Source: Fremontodendron californicum
Lineage: Eukaryota; Streptophyta; Magnoliopsida; Malvales; Malvaceae
NCBI GenBank assembly: GCA_030761205.1
Contig: JAULJL010000011.1
Location: forward strand, 17,846,501-17,910,500
Reading direction: 5' to 3'
Length of the DNA stretch: 64,000 nucleotides
In this document: positions 54,831 to 64,000 of the stretch, piece by piece
How the letters are laid out: the number at the start of each line of letters is the position of its first letter
Numbering within the stretch: the stretch's first letter is position 1
The notes under the pieces: generated by a model
The model's input: the letters and a program-made list of their open reading frames with translations, nothing else
What the model was told of the DNA's origin: nothing
Database searches by the model: none
Position numbers and translations under genes: made by a program

Positions 54831-55845
54831 CAAGCATTCTAGTTCATCTTTAGAACAAGGGTAAAGATATAAATGTGTTTAGGCTAGGTGTTACATGTGG
54901 TTACCAATAAAATAGCATATTCAATGTAGGCTCAAATTGGCTCACTAGGGGGCTGTTCTCTTGGAACATCAATAGGGATGGCTGTTTGGCCCTGGCCATA
55001 ATCCTAATGCCTCTATCATATTCATGTTGTCACATGTATCAATATAGTCTCAAAAAGGTTTAAAGCAAGTTCTAGAGAATCATGTAATCATAAGAGCACT
55101 CAAGAAAGAAATTAGATTGATATGTATAATGCATTAATCATATAGGCTCAAAACTCACAAGGATGATTATACATGTCAATATTAATCTAAACATGCTTCT
55201 TTCTCAATCAACATATCATATTAACATTGGCTCATGAAAAATAGTGATATCAAGCTTAATTCTCATGAAAATCTTACCACTAATAATCAGTTTCAGACCT
55301 ATTCAATTCATATTTCATCATAGTATGGAAAGTAACTAGAACACACTAAAAACAAACTAAAAACAAAACAAACTAAAGGAAATCCTAAATTCTTCCCCCC
55401 ACACTTAGTTCTTATATTGTTCTCAATGTAATTCTATTATCCCTGAATATAAAAATCATGTGTAAAAGAAAATAATTACTAATAAAAACAAACTAAAGAA
55501 AAACAATAAAAGATAAAATGATAGAGAGTAAGGAATAGCAAATCTGATTATAATATGTGCTCTCCATCCTTTGGGTTGCCTCCTAAGAAGCGCTTGGTTT
55601 ATTGTCCTCAGCCTGACTTAGACCTATGCCATCATCCATACCGTATCCTTGAGTAGTTCAAAGGATCCGGTGGTGGTTCTAAATCCATTGTTGGTGACTG
55701 CAAAAGAAAAGGTAGATGGTTCTCATTAGATAAATGAAGATTAATAGCTAGAACATCAAACTTTTTATTACAAGGTGGCAACACTTACAAAGTTGCCAAT
55801 GCTTCCTCCACATGTTCACTTAAAACAGGTTTATCTTTAGAGGTC
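54831..55845 (-). other. 3' internal region of the interrupted minus-strand Athila-like element
   Basis: It continues the duplicated 3' domain up to CCCCCCACACTTAGTTCTTA (about 55396-55415). Then comes a block with minus-strand GCGCTTCTTAGGAGGCAACC, a motif commonly seen just after pol in Athila-type elements. On the minus strand an RT-start-like phrase (MDLEPPPDPLNY) precedes it at about 55640-55680, so everything from RT to integrase was deleted between these points. Confidence 0.7.
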
Positions 55846-57305
55846 TCACATGCCAAGGTGTTTGTTAATGTCTTTGTCTTTGCTATTTAACTCAAAAGGT
55901 GGCTGTACTAAAGAGTCAAATGTATCAATTGCATAAACAGAATGTACATCAATATGGTATCTCATGGCTTCGAAGATATTAAAACGGATTACATCACCAT
56001 CAAATTTCATAGTGAGTGTGCCATCATTAACATTACTTATTGTCTTGCCTGTTTTTAAGAATGGTCTTCCTAATAAAATAGGTGTTGGGTTAGAAGACAT
56101 CTCATCTTCCATGTCAAGTACATAAAAGTTAGCTGGAAAGACTAACTCATTAACTTGCACAAGAACATTTTCTACAACGCCTATTGGATAAGTAATAGAA
56201 TGATCAGCGAGTTGTAAAGTAACAGCGGTTTCTTTTAATGGTCCTAGTTTCAAAGAAGCATAAATTGAATATGGCCTAACATTGATAGATGCTCCTAAGT
56301 CTAGCATAGTACGTGCAAACTTGGTTTTGCCTATTTTTTTTACAAGGAATGGTAAACATACCTGGATCCTTGCATTTAGGTGGGAGTTTCTTTTGAAGAG
56401 CAGCTGACACATTCTCTCCCATACTTATCTTTTTATTCCTTTTGAGCTTCCTCTTAGAAGTGCACAATTCTTTCAAAAACTTTTCATATCGTTGCACTTG
56501 CTTTATAGCATCTAGTAGAGGAATGTTGATCTCAAATTTTTGGAAGGCCTCCAAAATTTCCTTGTCTTGTTCTTCCTTCTTGGACTTTGCTAACTTGCTT
56601 GGAAAAGGTGGAGGAGTTATATAAGAAAGAAAAGATAGTTTAGGAGTTACCTTTTGTAATGGCTCATTGGGATATGAAGATGATGCCATGGTGTTGTCCT
56701 TCCTTTGAGCACTATCCTTTTGTGGTGTCTCAAGCTGTTTCCCACTTCTTAGAGTTATGGCATTCATATGTTCTCTAAGATTCACTATGGTTTGGGAAGG
56801 TAATTTTTTCGGAATCCCTTGCTTGGTTTTGATTTATTGCTGTTGCCATTTGTCCCATTTGAGTCTCTAATTGGTTCATCCTTGTTGCCATTTGTTTATT
56901 TGTTTCCTTTATATCCTGTTGCATTTGCAATTGGTTATTAGTAAGGGATTTGACCAGATCTGCTAGAGACTCAACTGAATTTTGTGGTGGTGGCACTTGC
57001 TCTCGGGTTTGATATGGTTGTTGTGTTCTTTGTTGAAAACCCGGTTGTCTATTATCAAAGGGTGGAGGAGCAACTTGTGATTGGTTCCCTTCATAATAAA
57101 AGTTTGGATGATCCCTCCATCCTGGATTATAAGTGTTTGAATAGGGATCATACTTCCTTGGTTGGCCCGAAAATCCACCCATAGCATTAACATGTTCATT
57201 TGGATCATCTTGAAATGTTGGACACATATCAATTTGGTGCCCCCTGTTTGAACATATACCACAAGCCTTAATTTGCTGTATTCGACCTAGAGCCATTTGT
57301 TCCAT
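55846..57305 (-). pseudogene. Athila-like gag C-terminus + protease, frameshifted
   Basis: Three overlapping minus-strand frames. 57305-56775 has the zinc knuckle CGICSNRGHQIDMC and TYNPGWRDHPNFYY. 56785-56276 has ITLRSGKQLETP and INIPLLDAIKQVQRYEKFLK, the gag-PR linker. 56412-55846 holds the protease with TMLDLGASINVRPYS and ILLGRPF. Two frameshifts separate them. Gene order and motifs parallel the cargo element, whose corresponding frame is intact. Confidence 0.88.
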
Positions 57306-58137
57306 AAGAGAAGTCAGTTTATCAAATTTTGTTCAAGGGATGATATACTTACCTCATTCATTTTCTTTGGCTGTGGTGGTAATTCATCTCTCAGGGTGAA
57401 CTATTGTGAGTTGGCTGCCATGTTGAAGATGAGAAGTCTAGCAGCATCGGGAGGTTTATCAACTAGTGCTCCCCCATTTGCTGCATCTATAATGCGTCTC
57501 TCCATGGGCAAGAGACCTTCATAGAAATATTGTATGAGCAGTTGTTCACTTATCTGATGGTGTGGACATGATGCACAAAGTTTCTTGAACCTCTCCCAAT
57601 ATTCATACAGGGATTCTCCATTGACATATTTTCTTTCTAATGTTGGTAGCCTTAGATGCTGGGAAATATCTTTCCAAGAATGCTTTCTTCATCCCATTCC
57701 ATGTAGTGATGGTCCCGGATGGTAGGTAGTAGAGCCATTCCTTTGCCGAATCAGCTAGAGAGATTAGGAATGCTCTCAACTTTATTTGCTCTTTTGTGAT
57801 TCCGGCTGGTCTCATGCTAGAACATACTACATGGAACCTCTTCAGGTGCTTATTTGGATCCTCTCCTGCAAAACCATGAAAAGTTGGAAGAAGATGAGTC
57901 AAGCCATATTTTAATTCAAATGCTACCTCAAGAGTAGGATACTCTATGCATAATGGTTATTGATCCAAGTCCGGAGTGGCTAGCTCCTTAAGAGTTCTGT
58001 TGTTTGCTGCCATCTCTCCTTGCTCCTTTTGGATTGTTTGGATCAACTCTTCATTTTTTCTTTGGTGGGAAGCTATGAATTCCCGAATTCTCCTAAGTCC
58101 TAAGTGAGGTTCTTTTTCTTTGGGAGATTGGGACATT
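57306..58137 (-). pseudogene. Athila-like gag N-terminal half, broken
   Basis: Minus-strand frame 57902-57603 carries the capsid-like block (FHGFAGEDPNKHLKRFHVVC, KEWLYYLPSGTITTWNGMKK, FLERYFPASKA). The rest to 57306 and the start near 58137 are in other frames with stops. It is the same gene as the following gag-protease piece. Confidence 0.8.
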
Positions 58138-58220
58138 CACTGAAAAAGAAAACAAGAAAATAAACCAATTAAAACAGAAAATAGGATTAAACCAAATAAC
58201 TAATAAATTAAAGAAAACAA

Positions 58221-58238
58221 TCCCCGGCAACGGTGCCA
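58221..58238 (-). other. Primer binding site, tRNA-Asp type (one change)
   Basis: Minus-strand TGGCACCGTTGCCGGGGA, six bases inside LTR end GAGTGCATCA. It differs from the site at 46378 by G to A at the fifth base. Confidence 0.9.
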
Positions 58239-58244
58239 AAAACT

Positions 58245-59826
58245 TGATGCACTCAAAAGAGTGTATCTTTATTTAACCTTGCACTAAAAATATGATCAAT
58301 TATAGTAAAGTAGCATGCAAGGATCGAATCCATAGAGATTGGGTTTTAGTTTAAAAATCACTAGTTTAAAACTTAAATTCAAATAAAACAAAAGTTAAAG
58401 GGGTTTTAAAATCAGTTTAAACTTAAGCAAACAATAAAAATAAGAAAACAAGTAAACAAGAAGTAGTCAGATGTGAGAAATATTGCTAAAGGTTCATTCT
58501 CCACCACTAGACATCATTAAGAATCAAATTCAGATCTATCAATATCAATTATCTATCAAAGTTAACAACCAAATATAACAACCTCCCGTGTTGCCCCAAT
58601 CCTTCCTTAGTTCGTCATTAAGCAGGACGAACGCCACTACTTAATCTCTAACTATCAAACAACCTAGGATAAACATTTCTAAATTTAATTTGACAACAGC
58701 TTTATGATGAGAAAGATAAGTTGATCTAAGCAACAAAAGCATGAACAAGAATTGTTTAACTTAGGTTATGTTCCACTTTGCAATTAGCGAAAACTTTAAC
58801 ATAATCATTAATCACAAATTGCCACTTATGAATAGGAAATCAAGACAATTACACGGATCAAGACTTTTAAACTAGCATTAGATAATTATCAAGATCTATC
58901 TAGTATGCATCCTAAACAAATCAAGATAAAAATCATAAACAATTCTTACGAAAGAACACAAGCAACTTTGATAGAAAACTAATAATAGATAGAATATGAA
59001 AATTAATTACAAAACATGTCTAGGGCTTTGAAATCACCCTTAACCAAAGAGAAGTTTAGCCTTGTATAGACATAGTTAACATAAACATGAATATTCAAAG
59101 GAAACTAAGAAGAAAAATAAAATAAAAACTAAGAGATTAGAGAAGAAGAAGAAGAAGAAGAAGAAGATTGATAAATAATCAAAAGCATGTCCTATTTGGT
59201 GGCTCAAAAGATGGTATTTATAGAGCTTTAAAGCCTTGGAAACCATTTCTTGCTGATCGAGGAAACTAGGAGGCAAAAGAGTGAAATTTTGGCGAAAATC
59301 TGATTTTTTATGATTTTTGCGATTTTCTCGGTTTTTGAGGCAACAGGGTCGACGCCGCAGCGCCAACCTTACGATTTGTGAGATTTTTGGTCATCGAGCT
59401 TCGATTCTTCGGTTTCTTGGCTGCTGCATCTTCTCGTACTTCGTCAGCTTATTTGGATAACCATTGCTTGTCGGATTTGGGCGTGTAAACTATCGTTGGA
59501 AAGGTATTCAAGTCAGCTTCAAAAGTCAAGTAGAAAGTTTATTCAAATAAAGATTTTAACATAACGATTTCTTACCAACAAACTCCGGAGGTCAAATCTG
59601 CCTGATCACTTAGCACTAAGAATTTGATATTTTTGACTCCCAAGTCTTTTTCCATCGTATGATTGTGACTTTATAAGCTCTTTAACATCATATTTGACAT
59701 GTTTTGACTTCATCTCATCCAAAATACCTATAATTCACAAAAAATATAGTAAAATGTCAAGGAACTTAAGAATTAAAGCACAAAGTATAAGGAAATAATA
59801 TATGAAAATGTTGAAATTAAGCACTT
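58245..59826 (-). repeat. LTR, Athila-like, TGATAAGTGC subfamily, joined into the next element
   Basis: The + strand start is TGATGCACTCAAAAGAGTGT. The far end reads GAAATTAAGCACTTA and then, instead of TCA, passes straight into the 3' internal sequence of another element (ATTCTTACATTGTCCTCAATG). The join lies in the shared letters AAGTG. The sequence near the join resembles the solo LTR end at 16870-16903. A (GAA)n run lies at 59145-59166. Confidence 0.8.
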
Positions 59827-61257
59827 AATTCTTACATTGTCCTCAATGTAATACTATAATCCCATATGCAAGAATTATGTGTAAGAGAAAAGAACTAAAA
59901 AAAAACCTAAAACACTACATAAACAATAAAAATAATAAAAGGAAATGGAAAAGAAAGCAAATCTGAGTATGGCAGGTTGGTAATTTCTTAATTAATTGGG
60001 CTGCCTTCACAATTAGTACTTGAGTTAAGTTGTCCAGCCTAACCAACACACCTTCTTGGCTTTTTATGCTTTTTTGTTCTAGGCATGAGACTTTCAAGAT
60101 TTTTGCGTTTTATTGAAAGTTGTCTGTGCACAACAGCAGATACATTCTCCACCACAATTATTATTCCCTCACTTTTGGTGGTGCATTGTTCTTTGATGAA
60201 TGGTGCATCTTTTGGTACTTGCTTAATAGCATCCATAAGCAAGTTGTTTAAGGTTTCCAGCATTTCTTATTCATGTTCCTTTTTCTTGGGCTTTGCAAAT
60301 CTGGTAGGAAAAAGTGAAGAAGAAACATTAGTAGAAATAGGAACCTTAAGAGTTACCTCAACTGCTGAATTACTCTCAATTGGAATTGTGGCTTCATCAT
60401 CCTTAAGAATAGAATCCATCTCTAGTTTTTTCTCATCCTCGGGTTCCCTTGGATTTTCTGATTCATCCTCAAGTTGTGTGGCACTAACACTCTCATTTGG
60501 ATCAATCATAGTTTGGGAAGGGAGTTCTTGAGATCTTTGTTCTACTAATTGGCTTATTGTTGTAACAATTTGTCCCATTTGAGTATGCAACTGACTCATC
60601 CTTTTGCCATTTGTCTGTTTGTTTCCCTTATGTCCTATTGCATTTGCCTGTTTGTTTCCCTTATGTCCTATTGCATATGCAATTGGTTAGTAGCAAGGGA
60701 TTTGACAATATCTCCTAGAGACTCACCTGAATTTTGTGATTGGGACTGAAAAAGATCTGGTTCTTGAGACCATGATTGGTTGAAGCTCGATGGATGAGTG
60801 TAATTGGTATAAGGATCTATTTCATGATAATTTCCCGAGTAGCCATAATTAGGATGATCCCACCATCCCTCATTGTAAGTGTTTGGAAAACGATTATACT
60901 GTTGTTTGTGGAACCCTTGCTGGCTTTGGTATCCTTCCACATCATAGGCTAGTTCAAAATTATATTTTCGGTAGTATGGGCACCAATTGGTTGGATGATC
61001 CATCATGAAGCACATTCCACACTGCCTTGATTGTTGAACACTACCCATGGCCAATTGTTGAACTGGGGAGGTGAGATTGGCTCATCGGTTCTCAAAGTTC
61101 ATGTATGCCACCAACTCCTCAAGTGTTAGATTGCTCAATTCTATCGTGTTTTGCTCAAAAATTGAAAAGAAAAAAACCTGTATGTACAAAGAAAAATAAA
61201 ATTAATCACAACTGAAAATAAGAATAAACCAAATAACTAATAAACTAAATAAAGCAA
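59827..61257 (-). pseudogene. Second minus-strand Athila-like internal region, gag only
   Basis: Minus-strand frames 61054-60668 (zinc knuckle CGMCFMMDHPTNWC; EGWWDHPNYGYSG), 60599-60267 (gag linker) and 60263-60039 (LLMDAIKQVPKDAPFIKEQC) follow the gag-PR linker order. The text then passes at about 60000 into the 3' non-coding domain, before any protease site, so PR, RT, RH and IN are all gone. A 31-base-scale duplication (TGTTTGTTTCCCTTATGTCC) sits at 60616-60670. Confidence 0.8.
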
Positions 61258-61275
61258 TCCTCGGCAACGACGCCA
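61258..61275 (-). other. Primer binding site, tRNA-Asp type (two changes)
   Basis: Minus-strand TGGCGTCGTTGCCGAGGA next to LTR end GTGCATCA. Changed at two positions relative to 46378. Confidence 0.8.
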
Positions 61276-61281
61276 AAAATT

Positions 61282-62738
61282 TGATGCACTCAAATAAGTA
61301 TATCTTATTTAAAACCTTGCACTATAAAGATCAGTTGTAAACTATAATGATTAGCAATGGTTGAGTCCACAGGGATTGATGTTTAGTTTAAGAATTATTA
61401 GTTTATACTTAAATTCAAGGAAAACAAAATAAAAGGGGGGTTTTTTGAAATCAGTTTAAACTAAAGCAAACAATAAAAGTAAGAACGCAAGTAAATAAGA
61501 AGTAATCACATCTTAGAAATATGGCTTATCAACATAAATTCTCTATCAATGTTAACAACCGTAGATAACCTCTCGTGTTACCCCAATCCTTCCTTAGTTC
61601 ATCGTTAAGTAAGACAAACGCCACTACCTAATCTCTAACTATCAAACAACCTAGGATAAACATCTCTAAATTTAATTTGACAGTAGCTTTATGATGAGAA
61701 AGATACATTGATTTAAGCAACAAAAGCATAAACTTGAATTGTTTAACTTAGGTTATGTTCCACTTTGCAATTAGTGAAAACTTTAACATAATCATTAATC
61801 ACAAATTGCCACTATTAAATAGAAATCAAGATAAGCTACGTATCAAGTCTCCTAAACTAGCATTAGATAATTATCAAGATCTATCTAGCTGGCCATCTAA
61901 ACAAATCAAGACAACATCATGAACAATTCTTATAGAAGAACATAAGCAACTTTGATAGATAACAAATAATAGATAGAATATGAAAATCAATTACAAAACA
62001 TGTCTAGGGCTTTGAAATCACCCTTAACCAAAGAAAAATTTATCCTAGCATAAGCATTATTAACATAAACATAAAAGAATCTAAGAATTAAAAACTAAAA
62101 GAAAACTAAGAGAATGGAGAAGAAGAAGAAGAAGAATGATGATCCTTGAGTCTCTTCAAAAGATGTCTAGTTTGTGGCACAAAACATGGTATTTATAGAG
62201 TTTTAAAACCCTGAGAACAAGTCCTTGCCGCACAAGTAAGTTAGGAGGCAGAAAATTTCGTTTTTATGCTATTTTCACGATTTTTCCTAAATCTCGGGCA
62301 CCGCGACACTAAGCTTCTGCCTTGTCTCTTTCGCTGCTGTATCTTCTCGAACTTCTTCGGCTAATTTGGATGACCATTTCTTGTCCGATTTGGGCGTGTA
62401 AACTATCGTTGGAAAGGTATTCAAGTAAGCTTCAAAAGTCAATAAGGAAGATTCTTCAAATAAGGAATTTAACATCATTTTTTTGCAACAAGCACTGGAA
62501 GTTAGATCTGCCTTCTTACTTTGCAACCAAATTGATCTTTTTGACTCCCAAGTCTTCTTCCATCTTGTGATTATGATTTTGTAAGCTATTTACCATCATT
62601 ATTGACATATTTTCACTTCATTCTCTTAAATATACCTAGAATTCAAAAATATAACATAAGTAATCAAGATAAAGATCGAAAACATAACTAAAACTAAAAA
62701 TAAAAAGGGCATAAAATCTGTATTTTATGAGCTTATCA
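61282..62738 (-). repeat. 5' LTR, Athila-like, TGATAAGCTC subfamily
   Basis: The minus strand starts TGATAAGCTCATAAAATACA at 62738 and ends GAGTGCATCA at 61282. A TATA motif (minus-strand CTATAAATACC, about 62190-62200) and a GAA run (62119-62135) lie at the same relative places as in 12355-13834. Its outer edge abuts + strand internal sequence at 62739 with no polypurine tract. Confidence 0.85.
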
Positions 62739-63198
62739 TTGAGTGTAAACATTTTATCCCTACTTTAAAAAGTCAAAATCATGAGAGTATCCCATGTAAG
62801 AAATTGAGGTTAAGTTTTAAAATGCACTATTTTGATTGAGATATGCTAATATTGGCTTAACTCAAACTATTTACTATCAAGTATGATTATTTGAAACTCT
62901 TAAAGCTATTGATTAGTTGATAAGACTTATCCAATGATTTTCTCTAATTTATGTTGAAAGGATTAGGAGTAAATATTTTTAGTATATGTTAGTTTTTCTT
63001 ATGTTTTCAATGTTTGTGGGTATCGTCCTGGTAAAACCTCACGAGACTAATCTCATCTGCTAGGGACACGTAGGGGGTTTAAAGGCTTGTGTCACATGCT
63101 AAGTGCCACCGTGATTTCCTACAAAAATGGATTAGATTAGATTTTCTTACTTTATTGTAAATTTTTGTTTTGCTCGAGGACTAGCAAAATGCTAAGTG
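62739..63198 (+). repeat. Athila-like 3' internal region, + strand (right half of a split element)
   Basis: It starts TTGAGTGTAAACATTTTATC, equivalent to 11885 onward, and ends at the polypurine tract. With 40184-41031 it appears to form one + strand element split by the minus-strand chain 41032-62738. About 130 bases of the family sequence are missing between the halves. Confidence 0.7.
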
Positions 63199-63204
63199 TG
63201 GGGG
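63194..63204 (+). other. Polypurine tract (Athila-like)
   Basis: AAGTGTGGGGG, then TATT, then LTR start TGATAAGCTC. Confidence 0.8.
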
Positions 63205-63208
63205 TATT

Positions 63209-64000
63209 TGATAAGCTCATAAAATACATATTTTATGCCCTTTATATTCTTATTTTTAGTTATGTTTTCGATATTTATCTTGATTACTTATGTTATGTTT
63301 TTGAATTCTAGGTATATTTAAGAGAATGAAGTGAAAAGATGTCAATTATGATGTTAAAGAGCTTACAAAATCATAATCACAAGATGGAAGAAGACTTGGG
63401 AGTCAAAAAGATAAATTTCTTGTTGCCAAGCAAGAAGGCAGATTTGACCTCTGGAGCTTGTTGCAAGGAAAACATGATGTTAAACTCATTATCTAAAGAC
63501 ACTTCCTTCTTGACTTTTGAAGATGACTTAAATATCTTTCCAATGAAAGTTCATATGCCCAAATCGGACAAGAAATTATCATCCAAATAAGCCGAATACG
63601 TGCGAGAAAATGAAGCAACAAAAATGGCTGGCAGAGATCCCGGCGCTGCGACACCCCATTGCAGCGCCGCGATGCCCAATATTCACAAAAAAATAATGAA
63701 AATAGCATGAAAAACGAAATTTTCTACCTCCTAACTTACTTGTGCGGTAAAGACTTGTTCTCAGGGTTTTAAAACTCTATAAATACCATCTTTTGAGCTA
63801 CAAACTAGACATCTTTTGAGGAGACTCAAGGATAATCATTAAGTTTCTTCTTCTTCTCCATTTTTTTAGTTTTCTTACTAGTTTCCTTTTGATTTCTTAT
63901 TTATGTTAACACTGCCTATGCAAGGCTTTACTTCTTTTTGGTTAAGGATGATTTCAAAGCCCTATAACATGTTGTGTAATTGATTTTTAGATTCTATCTA
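63209..64000 (+). repeat. 3' LTR, Athila-like, TGATAAGCTC subfamily, cut by window end
   Basis: It matches 12355 to about 13110. The TATA motif CTATAAATACC is at about 63778-63788. The LTR text around 63640-63670 is GC-rich (CCCGGCGCTGCGACAC), a part that differs among copies. The open frame at 63339-63590 is the same non-coding LTR frame seen at 12493 and 42323. Confidence 0.85.

Overview
This is a plant nuclear window, most likely from a eudicot with a large, repeat-rich genome. I find no ordinary host gene, no rRNA and no tRNA gene. Nearly every block over 300 bases can be assigned to an LTR retrotransposon, and the elements are nested and broken.

Layout. 1-1815: + strand Ty1/copia pol remnant. 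1816-9078: a minus-strand relative of the same family, with a 3' LTR, polypurine tract, decayed pol, a tRNA-iMet primer site and a 5' LTR cut off at 9078. 9079-19196: a long imperfect inverted repeat made of two opposed copies of one very long LTR that begins TGTAGACACC. The left copy carries a truncated Athila-like fragment (10684-13834); the right copy carries a solo LTR with an AAATT target duplication (15087-16903). 19197-33724: the body of a minus-strand Tat/Ogre-type Ty3/gypsy element. It has a hypervariable 3' region with tandem repeats, INT, a second RNase H, RT-RH, a short intron, PR with G-patch, gag, an upstream ORF1, a tRNA-Arg-type primer site and part of the 5' LTR. 33725-39139: decayed chromovirus (Tekay/Del-like) integrase and a 3.6-kb LTR with 34-bp repeats. 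39140-40183: gag start, primer site and 773-bp LTR of another minus-strand gypsy element. 40184-64000: a + strand Athila-like 3' end, split by a minus-strand chain of Athila-like pieces (41032-62738), into which a young + strand element inserted at 44872-54825.

The young element is the most interesting object. Its two LTRs are each 1500 bp, it has a perfect 5-bp target duplication (TGTCT), and its primer site fits tRNA-Asp. One long open frame holds gag and protease, but RT, RNase H and the integrase core have been removed without breaking the frame. In the position where a retrovirus carries env there are two intact extra genes. The first (49823-50359) resembles the small cysteine-rich nucleic-acid-binding proteins of carlaviruses. 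The second (50728-51375) is an intronless LOG-family gene (cytokinin riboside 5'-monophosphate phosphoribohydrolase fold). Each ATG sits directly behind a strong polypyrimidine-AG splice acceptor, and a good splice donor lies just before the gag ATG. Together these suggest env-like spliced subgenomic messages. A mobile element carrying a virus-like regulator and a hormone-activation enzyme is the candidate for a previously undescribed system. Homology of the first extra gene and all expression statements are inference.
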